Positions 51,751 to 59,656 of a DNA stretch of 64,000 nt are shown here, one piece after another; the first letter of the stretch is position 1, and each line of letters opens with the position of its first letter. A program made the position numbers and the translations under genes. The stretch comes from Saprospiraceae bacterium (GTDB taxonomy: Bacteria > Bacteroidota > Bacteroidia > Chitinophagales > Saprospiraceae). The stretch spans positions 32,301 to 96,300 of the forward strand of contig JABDMH010000012.1 of the NCBI GenBank assembly GCA_013001595.1. Reading direction: 5' to 3'. Below the pieces are notes generated by a model. That model did no database searches. It saw only the letters and a list, made by a program, of their open reading frames with translations, and was not told the origin of the DNA.

Positions 51751-52350
51751 ATGAATCAAGCGAGACCCGTTGTCGAAAATCATCTAAGCGCACATGCCGC
51801 CAAGTGGTTTGCCATTTCTACTCGCTTCAAAGCGGAAAAAGAAGTGGCAAGATTGCTGGCAAAAAGGGGCATCGAATGCTATGTGCCACTCAATAGAGTG
51901 GTGAGACAGTATACGCGTAAACGAAAAGTTGTGCAGCTACCATTGATCCCCTGTTATGCTTTTGTCTACATTAAGGCGAACGAGTATGTGACCGTTTTAG
52001 AGACCAACCATGTCGTAAAATTCATCCACTTTTCACGAAACTTGATTTCCATTCCTGAATCAGAGATTCAATTGCTCAAGCGAGTTTGCCAAGAAATTGA
52101 CCATGTAGAGATACAAGAAATGACCTTTGAAAAATGGCGACCGGTAGAAATCATAGGAGGCAATTTGACCGGTATCCGGGGAAAGTTAGTTGACTGCCGA
52201 GGCAAGAACTTTTTAATTGAGTTAGATCACATTGGAATCGGCATGCGTATAGAAATAGACCAACAGCTGCTGAGACCTTCTGGTCACGGCGTAAATAATA
52301 AACCGATAGAATCTGCCCAATTTACAGGCACAACTTATTGGCTTGATTGA
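51751..52350 (+). CDS. UpxY family transcription antiterminator (NusG-like)
   Basis: AAKWFAISTRFKAEKEVARLLAKRGIECYVPLNRVVRQYTRKRKVVQLPLIPCYAFVYI; GNLTGIRGKLVDCRGKNFLIELDHIGIGMRIEI (KOW-like). Confidence 0.9.
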   Translation: MNQARPVVENHLSAHAAKWFAISTRFKAEKEVARLLAKRGIECYVPLNRVVRQYTRKRKVVQLPLIPCYAFVYIKANEYVTVLETNHVVKFIHFSRNLISIPESEIQLLKRVCQEIDHVEIQEMTFEKWRPVEIIGGNLTGIRGKLVDCRGKNFLIELDHIGIGMRIEIDQQLLRPSGHGVNNKPIESAQFTGTTYWLD

Positions 52351-52576
52351 AATTTTGAGGCAATCAGGACGGATCGCCAGATCATCCCAGGTTGCCTTGC
52401 TGACGTGCACCTTGTCATCGTGATCCCGATTATATCACGTTGGTACATGTCATACATGCTTAATGAAATGGAACAGGAGTCGCTGCGACTCATGAAGGGC
52501 GAAGCCTTGATCTTACCCTAATTATCTGCAAAATCAGTAAGTTCGTGCGATTTTTAAACCAATACCTAAAGTATAG

Positions 52577-53902
52577 ATGAATATTGCCGTGATTGGAACC
52601 GGATATGTAGGCTTGGTATCTGGTACCTGCTTTGCCGAAACTGGCAATCAGGTGGTGTGTGTCGATATTAATGAAGAGAAGGTAAAAAGTATGCAGGCCG
52701 GAGAGATTCCGATTTATGAGCCCGGCCTTGATATACTATTTGAACGCAATACCAGTCAGGGTCGCCTACGATTTAGTACAGATCTCCCGACTAGTGTGAA
52801 GGAGGCAGATATCGTATTTCTTGCACTGCCCACACCACCTGGTGCAGATGGAGCTGCTGACCTCTCTTTTGTAATGAAAGTAGCGGAAGACTTAAGTCAT
52901 ATCATTGAAGATTACACTATTGTGGTTGACAAGAGTACGGTGCCCGTAGGTACTGCAGAGAAGGTGAATGCGATCTTGTCCAAACGACTATCGCCAGATA
53001 AGTTTGATGTTGTAGCCAATCCTGAATTCCTAAGAGAGGGTGCGGCTATAGATGATTTCTTGAAACCAGATCGTGTAGTTATTGGGACGGATTCGCCCAA
53101 GGCTAGGGACATCATGCACCGTTTATATGCCCCCTTTGTGAGGCAAGGAAATCCGATCATCTTCATGGATCAGAGATCTGCCGAGATGACCAAGTATGCC
53201 GCCAATGCCTACTTGGCCACCAGGATCAGTTTTATGAATGAGATTGCCAACCTCTGTGAGAAGGTCGGGGCAAATGTTGACTTTGTGCGCAAAGGCATTG
53301 GCAGTGATAACCGCATTGGCAAGCGCTTCTTGTTTCCAGGCATCGGTTACGGCGGAAGCTGCTTTCCAAAAGATGTGCAAGCGCTGGCTCGAACTTCCAA
53401 TCAGGCAGAATATGAATTCCGGATTCTTCAATCAGTCATGGAGGTCAATGCATTGCAAAAGAGAATTCTGCTTGGAAAAGTGAAATCTCAGATGGGGCAG
53501 GATCTAAGTGGCAGGAAGATCGCCATTTGGGGCATAGCCTTCAAGCCCAATACCGATGACATTCGCGAAGCACCCGCCCTTACCATTATTGAAGGTCTGC
53601 TAGATATGGGTGCCTCCATCGCTGTTTTCGATCCGGAAGCAATGGATAACATCAAAGAAGTATTTGGTGATCGCATAACTTATTCCACGGATCAGTACGA
53701 GGCACTGGATGAAGCCGATGCGCTGGCAGTGCTGACCGAGTGGAGTGTCTTCCGTACGCCAGATTTCGATCGGATGAAAGAACTAATGAAGAATCCAGTT
53801 ATCTTCGACGGCAGAAACCTCTATGCCTTGAGTAATATGCAGGAATGCGGTTTCTACTATAACAGCATTGGTAGAAATCAAGTAAACATAGACTCAAGAT
53901 GA
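52577..53902 (+). CDS. UDP-glucose 6-dehydrogenase
   Basis: MNIAVIGTGYVGLVSGTCFAETGNQVVCVDI; NPEFLREGAAIDDFLKPDRVVIG; FPGIGYGGSCFPKDVQAL; WGIAFKPNTDDIREAPAL. Confidence 0.95.
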   Translation: MNIAVIGTGYVGLVSGTCFAETGNQVVCVDINEEKVKSMQAGEIPIYEPGLDILFERNTSQGRLRFSTDLPTSVKEADIVFLALPTPPGADGAADLSFVMKVAEDLSHIIEDYTIVVDKSTVPVGTAEKVNAILSKRLSPDKFDVVANPEFLREGAAIDDFLKPDRVVIGTDSPKARDIMHRLYAPFVRQGNPIIFMDQRSAEMTKYAANAYLATRISFMNEIANLCEKVGANVDFVRKGIGSDNRIGKRFLFPGIGYGGSCFPKDVQALARTSNQAEYEFRILQSVMEVNALQKRILLGKVKSQMGQDLSGRKIAIWGIAFKPNTDDIREAPALTIIEGLLDMGASIAVFDPEAMDNIKEVFGDRITYSTDQYEALDEADALAVLTEWSVFRTPDFDRMKELMKNPVIFDGRNLYALSNMQECGFYYNSIGRNQVNIDSR

Positions 53903-54150
53903 GTGACCATGAAGCAAATTTGAAGAAGGAATCGCACCTACGTAGCATTCTGAAGGGCTTTACCTGGCGCATCATTGCGACATCAACTACAGTGACTGTC
54001 GCTTACTTCGTTACAGGGGAGGTATCAAGTGCACTCAAAATCGGTGGTATCGAGTTTGTGGGAAAAATATTCATCTATTATTTGCACGAGCGAGCCTGGC
54101 AGCTGGCTCCACGTGGATTCATCCGAAGATTGTTTAGACTCAATAAATGA
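53899..54150 (+). CDS. DUF2061 domain-containing small membrane protein
   Basis: HLRSILKGFTWRIIATSTTVTVAYFVTGEVSSALKIGGIEFVGKIFIYYLHERAW. Confidence 0.92.
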   Translation: MSDHEANLKKESHLRSILKGFTWRIIATSTTVTVAYFVTGEVSSALKIGGIEFVGKIFIYYLHERAWQLAPRGFIRRLFRLNK

Positions 54151-54743
54151 ACATCCATCCCATACATGAGACCATGCTTTCTCGTGTAGAGCGAGAACAA
54201 GCACTGGGCCAGCACAGTAAAGTGCTGTGGCTGACGGGATACTCAGGGTCTGGAAAAAGTACCATAGCTGTTGCACTCGAACGCCTTCTTTTTCAGGCTG
54301 GCTTGGTGGCACAGGTGCTAGACGGAGACAATATCCGTAGCGGCATCAATAGCAATTTGGGTTTCTCTTTAGCTGACAGGCAGGAGAACATCAGACGCAT
54401 CGCTGAAGTAGCCAAATTGTATGTCCATAGTGGCCTCGTCTGTATTTGTTCGTTTATATCGCCCACCGTCAAGATGAGACAATCGGCGGCAGATATTATT
54501 GGCGCAGATGACTTCTTGGAGATATTTATTGATACACCTTTATATATATGTGAGCAAAGGGATGTGAAAGGTCTGTACAAGAAAGCTCGAGCGGGAGAAA
54601 TCACTGGATTTACCGGCATTGACAGCCCATATGAAGCGCCCATTGATCCCGCCCTAACCATCAAAACAGAAAACCAAACAATTGACGAATCAACAGCGCA
54701 AATTTTCGCGTTTGTATCCGATCTTTTGAAATTGCAGCAATAG
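54147..54743 (+). CDS. cysC: adenylyl-sulfate kinase
   Basis: LWLTGYSGSGKSTIAVALE; LDGDNIRSGINSNLGFSLADRQENIRRIAEVAKL; FIDTPLYICEQRDVKGLYKKARAGEI. Confidence 0.95.
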   Translation: MNIHPIHETMLSRVEREQALGQHSKVLWLTGYSGSGKSTIAVALERLLFQAGLVAQVLDGDNIRSGINSNLGFSLADRQENIRRIAEVAKLYVHSGLVCICSFISPTVKMRQSAADIIGADDFLEIFIDTPLYICEQRDVKGLYKKARAGEITGFTGIDSPYEAPIDPALTIKTENQTIDESTAQIFAFVSDLLKLQQ

Positions 54744-54751
54744 CTTATTCT

Positions 54752-55654
54752 ATGAATTACCATATTAATCATCTACGGGAGCTAGAGTCAGAGTCGATCT
54801 TCATTTTGCGTGAAGTGGTCTCGCAATTCGAAAATCCCGTAATCATGTTTTCGGGTGGAAAAGACTCCATCCTCATGACCTACCTGGCGGTGAAGGCCTT
54901 TTATCCGGCCAAGGTGCCATTTCCACTCCTCCATGTAGATACAGGGCATAATTTTCCTGAGACGATTGAATTTAGGGACAATCTGGTAGCTAAATATGGC
55001 TTGCGTCTAGTGGTTGGATTGGTGCAGGATGCCATCGATAAGGGACTGGTAACCGAGGAGAAAGGCGTCAACGCCAGTCGCAATGGATTGCAAATTTATA
55101 CCCTATTGGATGAATTGGAAAAGGGCAAGTTTGATGCGGCGCTTGGTGGTGGCAGACGAGATGAAGAAAAAGCACGTGCCAAAGAGCGTTTCTTTTCTCA
55201 CCGGGATGAATTTGGCCAGTGGGATCCTAAGAATCAACGCCCAGAATTATGGAACCTATTCAATGGTAGAAAGCAAATAGGTGAGCACTTTCGTGTATTC
55301 CCGATTTCAAATTGGACCGAGCTAGATGTTTGGCAGTACCTGGCAGAAGAAAAGGTGCCGCTGCCTAACTTATATTTCGCCCATAAACGTAATGTATTCG
55401 AGCGAGACGGCGTGCTGTTGGCAGACACTGAATTGATCCCCAAAAAGCCTGATGAAGAAGTCTTTGAAGAAATGATCCGCTGTCGAACCATTGGTGACAT
55501 GACTTGTACTGGTGTCTGGAGGTCAAAAGCAGAAACAGTGGAGGACATCATCGCCGAAGTTGCTACAACCAGATTGACTGAACGAGGAGGACGTGCGGAC
55601 GATAAGCGCAGCGAGACAGCTATGGAAGACCGGAAAAAACAAGGATACTTTTAA
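54752..55654 (+). CDS. cysD: sulfate adenylyltransferase subunit 2
   Basis: PVIMFSGGKDSILMTYLAVKAFYPAKVPFPLLHVDTGHNFPETIEFRD; FDAALGGGRRDEEKARAKER; ERGGRADDKRSETAMEDRKKQGYF. Confidence 0.97.
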   Translation: MNYHINHLRELESESIFILREVVSQFENPVIMFSGGKDSILMTYLAVKAFYPAKVPFPLLHVDTGHNFPETIEFRDNLVAKYGLRLVVGLVQDAIDKGLVTEEKGVNASRNGLQIYTLLDELEKGKFDAALGGGRRDEEKARAKERFFSHRDEFGQWDPKNQRPELWNLFNGRKQIGEHFRVFPISNWTELDVWQYLAEEKVPLPNLYFAHKRNVFERDGVLLADTELIPKKPDEEVFEEMIRCRTIGDMTCTGVWRSKAETVEDIIAEVATTRLTERGGRADDKRSETAMEDRKKQGYF

Positions 55655-55717
55655 CTTCTATTTCATTTTTAGGATCAACTGTAGGGATGGGCTCATTCCA
55701 CTTCAATACTAAGATCA

Positions 55718-56980
55718 ATGTCTAAAGAACTACATACAGAATTACTCAGATTTACCACAGCCGGTTCCGTAGATGATGGCAAGTCTACCTTAATCGGAAG
55801 ATTGCTATACGATAGTAAAAGCATCTTTCAGGATCAGTACGATGACATCGAACGCATCAGTGCCAAGAGAGGTGAAGAAGGAGTAAATCTCGCTCTGTTG
55901 ACCGATGGTCTTAAGGCCGAGCGAGAGCAAGGAATTACGATTGATGTCGCATATCGATATTTTTCAACACCGAAGCGCAAATTTATCATTGCTGATACGC
56001 CGGGTCACATACAATATACACGCAACATGGTGACGGGCGCATCGACCGCCAATGTTGCCCTGATGCTGATCGATGCGCGAAATGGAGTGGTAGAGCAGAC
56101 CAGGAGACATGCCATCATTGCCTCATTCCTACAAATACCACACGTGGTGGTGTGTGTCAATAAGATGGATTTGGTCGATTATAGTGAGGAAGTGTTTACG
56201 TCCATCCATGACCAGTTTGAAGCCTTCGCCGCGAAATTGGACATCAAAGACTTTCATTTTATTCCCATCTCAGCGCTGAAAGGTGACAATGTGGTCACCA
56301 GAAGTGAGAATACGGGTTGGTATGAAGGGCCAACTCTGATGTATTATCTGGAAAATGTACACATCGCTAGTGACCATAATTTCATCGATTGCCGTTTCCC
56401 TGTCCAGCATGTGATCAGACCTTACAATGATGATTTCCACGACTATCGTGGCTACGCTGGCCGATTGGCAGGAGGCGTTTTTAAGGTGGGTGATGAAGTG
56501 ATGGTCTTACCCTCTGGATTTACTTCCAAAGTTGCCAGAATAGACACCTTTGATGGGGAACTAGAAGAGGCATTTCCTCCAATGTCAATAACCATATTGC
56601 TGGAGGATGATATCGATGTGAGCCGAGGTGATATGATCGTGCGAGTGAGCAATTCCCCTCGTGTGACCCAAGATATTGATGCTATGTTGTGCTGGTTTGA
56701 CAACACCAAGCCTATTCAACCCAGGGGCAAATACACCATTAGACATACTACGCAAGAAGCACGATGCATTGTCAAAGAAGTGAAATATAAGCTTGACATC
56801 AATTCATTGCACCGTAATCTCGGGGACACTCAATTGCAAATGAATGACATGGGGCGAGTAGTGCTGCGCATCACCAAACCTCTCTTTGTTGACTCCTACC
56901 GCCAGAATCGAATTACCGGAAGCATCATATTGGTAGATGAAGGGACCAATAATACGGTGGCTGCAGGGATGATTATCTGA
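55718..56980 (+). CDS. cysN: sulfate adenylyltransferase subunit 1 (GTPase)
   Basis: TAGSVDDGKSTLIGRLLYDSK; EQGITIDVAYRYFSTPKRKFIIADTPGHIQYTRNMVTGAS; VNKMDLVDY. Confidence 0.97.
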   Translation: MSKELHTELLRFTTAGSVDDGKSTLIGRLLYDSKSIFQDQYDDIERISAKRGEEGVNLALLTDGLKAEREQGITIDVAYRYFSTPKRKFIIADTPGHIQYTRNMVTGASTANVALMLIDARNGVVEQTRRHAIIASFLQIPHVVVCVNKMDLVDYSEEVFTSIHDQFEAFAAKLDIKDFHFIPISALKGDNVVTRSENTGWYEGPTLMYYLENVHIASDHNFIDCRFPVQHVIRPYNDDFHDYRGYAGRLAGGVFKVGDEVMVLPSGFTSKVARIDTFDGELEEAFPPMSITILLEDDIDVSRGDMIVRVSNSPRVTQDIDAMLCWFDNTKPIQPRGKYTIRHTTQEARCIVKEVKYKLDINSLHRNLGDTQLQMNDMGRVVLRITKPLFVDSYRQNRITGSIILVDEGTNNTVAAGMII

Positions 56981-57041
56981 TTGTTTAACTGTACAATTGT
57001 TGAGTTGTTAAAATACGTTCTGCTTTAATTAATCCAGTCGG

Positions 57042-57413
57042 ATGTACCAATATTCTTTTGAAAAGCTGGACGTCTGGAAGCGGGCGATTTTGCTTTCTAA
57101 GGAAATCTATCTTCAGACGAAGAAGTTTCCGGAAACAGAGAAATTCAGTTTGATCTCCCAGATAAGAAGGGCTTCAGTGTCTGTTACTGCAAATATTGCT
57201 GAAGGATCGGCACGATCAACTGCTAGAGAAAAGCAGCGTTTCTATCAGATCGCCTATGGCAGTCTCATGGAAGTCCTCAATTTTTTGATTTTATCTCGTG
57301 AGTTAAAATATCTAAGCGAAGAAGATTATTTGATGGACCGATCTCTGGTAAACGAGGTGGCAAATAAGTTAAATGCCTTGTCAAAAAGTGAAGACAGGAA
57401 GCGCAGTCAATAA
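57042..57413 (+). CDS. four helix bundle protein (23S rRNA intervening-sequence/S23 family)
   Basis: YSFEKLDVWKRAILLSKEIYLQTKKFPETEKFSLISQIRRASVSVTANIAEGSARSTAREKQRFYQIAYGSLMEVLNFLILSREL. Confidence 0.92.
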   Translation: MYQYSFEKLDVWKRAILLSKEIYLQTKKFPETEKFSLISQIRRASVSVTANIAEGSARSTAREKQRFYQIAYGSLMEVLNFLILSRELKYLSEEDYLMDRSLVNEVANKLNALSKSEDRKRSQ

Positions 57414-57443
57414 ACAGTTAAGCAATTAAAAAATTCAACCGTC
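57374..57443. repeat. tandem duplication copy 1 (S23 3' end into intergenic)
   Basis: TGCCTTGTCAAAAAGTGAAGACAGGAAGCGCAGT...TAAACAGTTAAGCAATTAAAAAATTCAACCGTC. Confidence 0.8.
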
Positions 57444-57463
57444 GGGTAATTACTCTAATTAGA

Positions 57464-57547
57464 TGTCTGGTCAAATAGTGAAGAAGGGAACTGCAGCTGC
57501 AGTTGATAAACAGCTAATCAATTAAACAATTGAACAATTCAACCGTC
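57464..57547. repeat. tandem duplication copy 2 (intergenic into epimerase start)
   Basis: TGTCTGGTCAAATAGTGAAGAAGGGAACTGCAG...GATAAACAGCTAATCAATTAAACAATTGAACAATTCAACCGTC. Confidence 0.8.
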
Positions 57548-58591
57548 CTCATCACCGGTTCCGCAGGATTTATCGGCTACCATACCGTCAATCGGTTTCT
57601 GCAGGCTGGTATGAAAGTAGTGGGTATAGATAGTGTCAACGATTATTATAATCCTACCTTAAAATTTGACCGGTTAAAAGAAGCGGGAATAGGTGCTGGG
57701 GCTGAAGTTTGGGAGAAGCCGGTATCAAGTGTCAAGGATGAAAATTACACTTTTGTTCGCATTGACCTGAAGAATAAGCAGGCGCTAGATGCGCTATTTG
57801 AAAAGTACTCCTTTACGACCGTGGTGCATTTGGCTGCTCAACCAGGGGTGCGATACAGCTTGCAAAACCCGGGGGCATACATCGACAGCAACATTGTGGG
57901 ATTTTTGAATGTGCTAGAAGCATGTAGACATCATGCAGTAAAGCATTTGGTATTTGCCAGTAGTAGCAGTGTCTATGGAATGAATCGAAAAATGCCCCTT
58001 TCAACCACCCATACTACAGATCATCCCATTTCACTTTATGCCGCCACCAAGAAGAGTAATGAATTAATGGCACATACCTATAGCCACCTGTTCAACATAC
58101 CTACCACCGGTTTGCGATTTTTCACGGTATATGGTCCATGGGGTAGACCAGATATGGCTACCCAATTGTTTGCGGATGCCATCAGCAAGGGCGACCCGAT
58201 AAAGATATTTAATCAAGGCTTATTGAGCCGTGATTTTACCTATGTGGCTGACATCGTCGAAGGCATATTTCTAGTGAGCCTGAAGCCACCATCGGCAGAT
58301 GAGCAATGGGACGGAGAAAATCCCAATGCAGCATCCTCTTCTGCCAGATATAAGTTGTATAACATAGGCAACAGTAAACCGGTACAATTAATGGACTTCG
58401 TTTCCAATCTGGAAGATGCCTTGGGCAAAAAGGCCGTCAAAGAGTATTTACCTATGCAGCCCGGTGACGTAACCGACACTTTTGCAGATGTCACTCCGTT
58501 GCAACAAGATTTTCAATATCAACCCACCACGGAGCTGAAGGATGGATTGGACAAATTTGCCAAATGGTATCAAAGCTATTGCGCCCTATAG
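57530..58591 (+). CDS. NAD-dependent epimerase (UDP-glucuronate 4-epimerase-like)
   Basis: VLITGSAGFIGYHTVNRFLQAGMKVVGIDSVNDYYNPTLKFDRL; VVHLAAQPGVRYSLQNPGAYIDSNIVGFLNVLEA; SLYAATKKSNELMAHTYSHLF; GLRFFTVYGPWGRPDMA. TTG start. Confidence 0.93.
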   Translation: MNNSTVLITGSAGFIGYHTVNRFLQAGMKVVGIDSVNDYYNPTLKFDRLKEAGIGAGAEVWEKPVSSVKDENYTFVRIDLKNKQALDALFEKYSFTTVVHLAAQPGVRYSLQNPGAYIDSNIVGFLNVLEACRHHAVKHLVFASSSSVYGMNRKMPLSTTHTTDHPISLYAATKKSNELMAHTYSHLFNIPTTGLRFFTVYGPWGRPDMATQLFADAISKGDPIKIFNQGLLSRDFTYVADIVEGIFLVSLKPPSADEQWDGENPNAASSSARYKLYNIGNSKPVQLMDFVSNLEDALGKKAVKEYLPMQPGDVTDTFADVTPLQQDFQYQPTTELKDGLDKFAKWYQSYCAL

Positions 58592-58656
58592 CATGTGGCA
58601 TGTCTATTTAAAGTCTGTGTAGAGGAAATTATTGATGAAAAAATGCTGATTAACAT

Positions 58657-59625
58657 TTGAAGACTTTTGCCCTAATTGGTGCTGCTGGATATATTGCACC
58701 CAGACATATGCGGGCCATCAAAGAGACTGGACACCAGCTGGTGGCAGCACTAGATATGCATGATTCGGTGGGGGTGATTGATACCTATTTTCCCGAGGCT
58801 GCATTCTTCACCGAATTTGAGCGATTTGACCGCCATCTAGAAAAACTCAAGCGAAGTGGTCGCAAAGTAGATTATATCTCTATCTGCTCTCCCAATTATC
58901 TGCATGACGCCCATATCCGTTTTGGACTTAGATACGGTGCACATGTTATTTGCGAAAAGCCGCTGGTGCTTAATCCATGGAACATCGATGTATTGCGCTC
59001 GGTAGAAAAAGAAAGTGGATGTATGGTACAAAATATTTTACAGCTTAGATTGCACCCCAATATTTTGGCACTCAAGAAATCGATAGAAGCTGCTTCGGAA
59101 GATGACGTGTTCGATATTGACCTAACCTACATTACAGCACGAGGCAGGTGGTACTTTGCCAGCTGGAAGGGAGATGAGAGTCAGAGTGGAGGCATTGCCA
59201 CCAATATTGGCATTCACTTTTTTGATGTATTGATTTGGATATTCGGACCAGTATTGCGCAGCAGGGTTCATGTACACACCCATGACCGGGCAAGTGGTTT
59301 TCTCGAATTGAAGCGCGCCCGGGTGCGCTGGTTTCTCAGCATCAATGGTGCGCATATTCCCTCGGAGTCTGTGGGAGATTCAATGACTTATCGAGTGATA
59401 AAGATAGGAGATAAGGAGATAGATCTGGATCGTGGATTTGATAATCTACACGTCAGCAGTTACCAGCAGATTTTAATTGGACAGGGGTATGGATTGGAAA
59501 AAACCCAGGCGGCTATTCAGCTGGTTCATGATATTCGTAATGCCACTCCAGAGACGTCAACGGGTAGCATACATCCACTGGCAGATTTGCCATTGACTGA
59601 TCATCCCTTTAAGAGGGATAAATAA
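58657..59625 (+). CDS. Gfo/Idh/MocA family oxidoreductase (WbpB/WlbA-like)
   Basis: TFALIGAAGYIAPRHMRAIKETGHQLVAALDMHDSVGVID; YISICSPNYLHDAHIRFGLRYGAHVICEKPLVLNPWNI; GGIATNIGIHFFDVLIWIFG. TTG start. Confidence 0.9.
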   Translation: MKTFALIGAAGYIAPRHMRAIKETGHQLVAALDMHDSVGVIDTYFPEAAFFTEFERFDRHLEKLKRSGRKVDYISICSPNYLHDAHIRFGLRYGAHVICEKPLVLNPWNIDVLRSVEKESGCMVQNILQLRLHPNILALKKSIEAASEDDVFDIDLTYITARGRWYFASWKGDESQSGGIATNIGIHFFDVLIWIFGPVLRSRVHVHTHDRASGFLELKRARVRWFLSINGAHIPSESVGDSMTYRVIKIGDKEIDLDRGFDNLHVSSYQQILIGQGYGLEKTQAAIQLVHDIRNATPETSTGSIHPLADLPLTDHPFKRDK

Positions 59626-59656
59626 CCATGCATAATAGTACTTAGATTATTTGACC

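Noticed and set aside
57042-57413. Diversity-generating retroelement accessory (Avd)
   Set aside because: Protein is S23/Avd-like, but no reverse transcriptase or template/variable repeat was seen nearby.
48648-59625. Complete capsule/exopolysaccharide biosynthesis cluster
   Set aside because: No glycosyltransferase, Wzx, Wzy or initiating sugar transferase is present; called a precursor/export-control block only.
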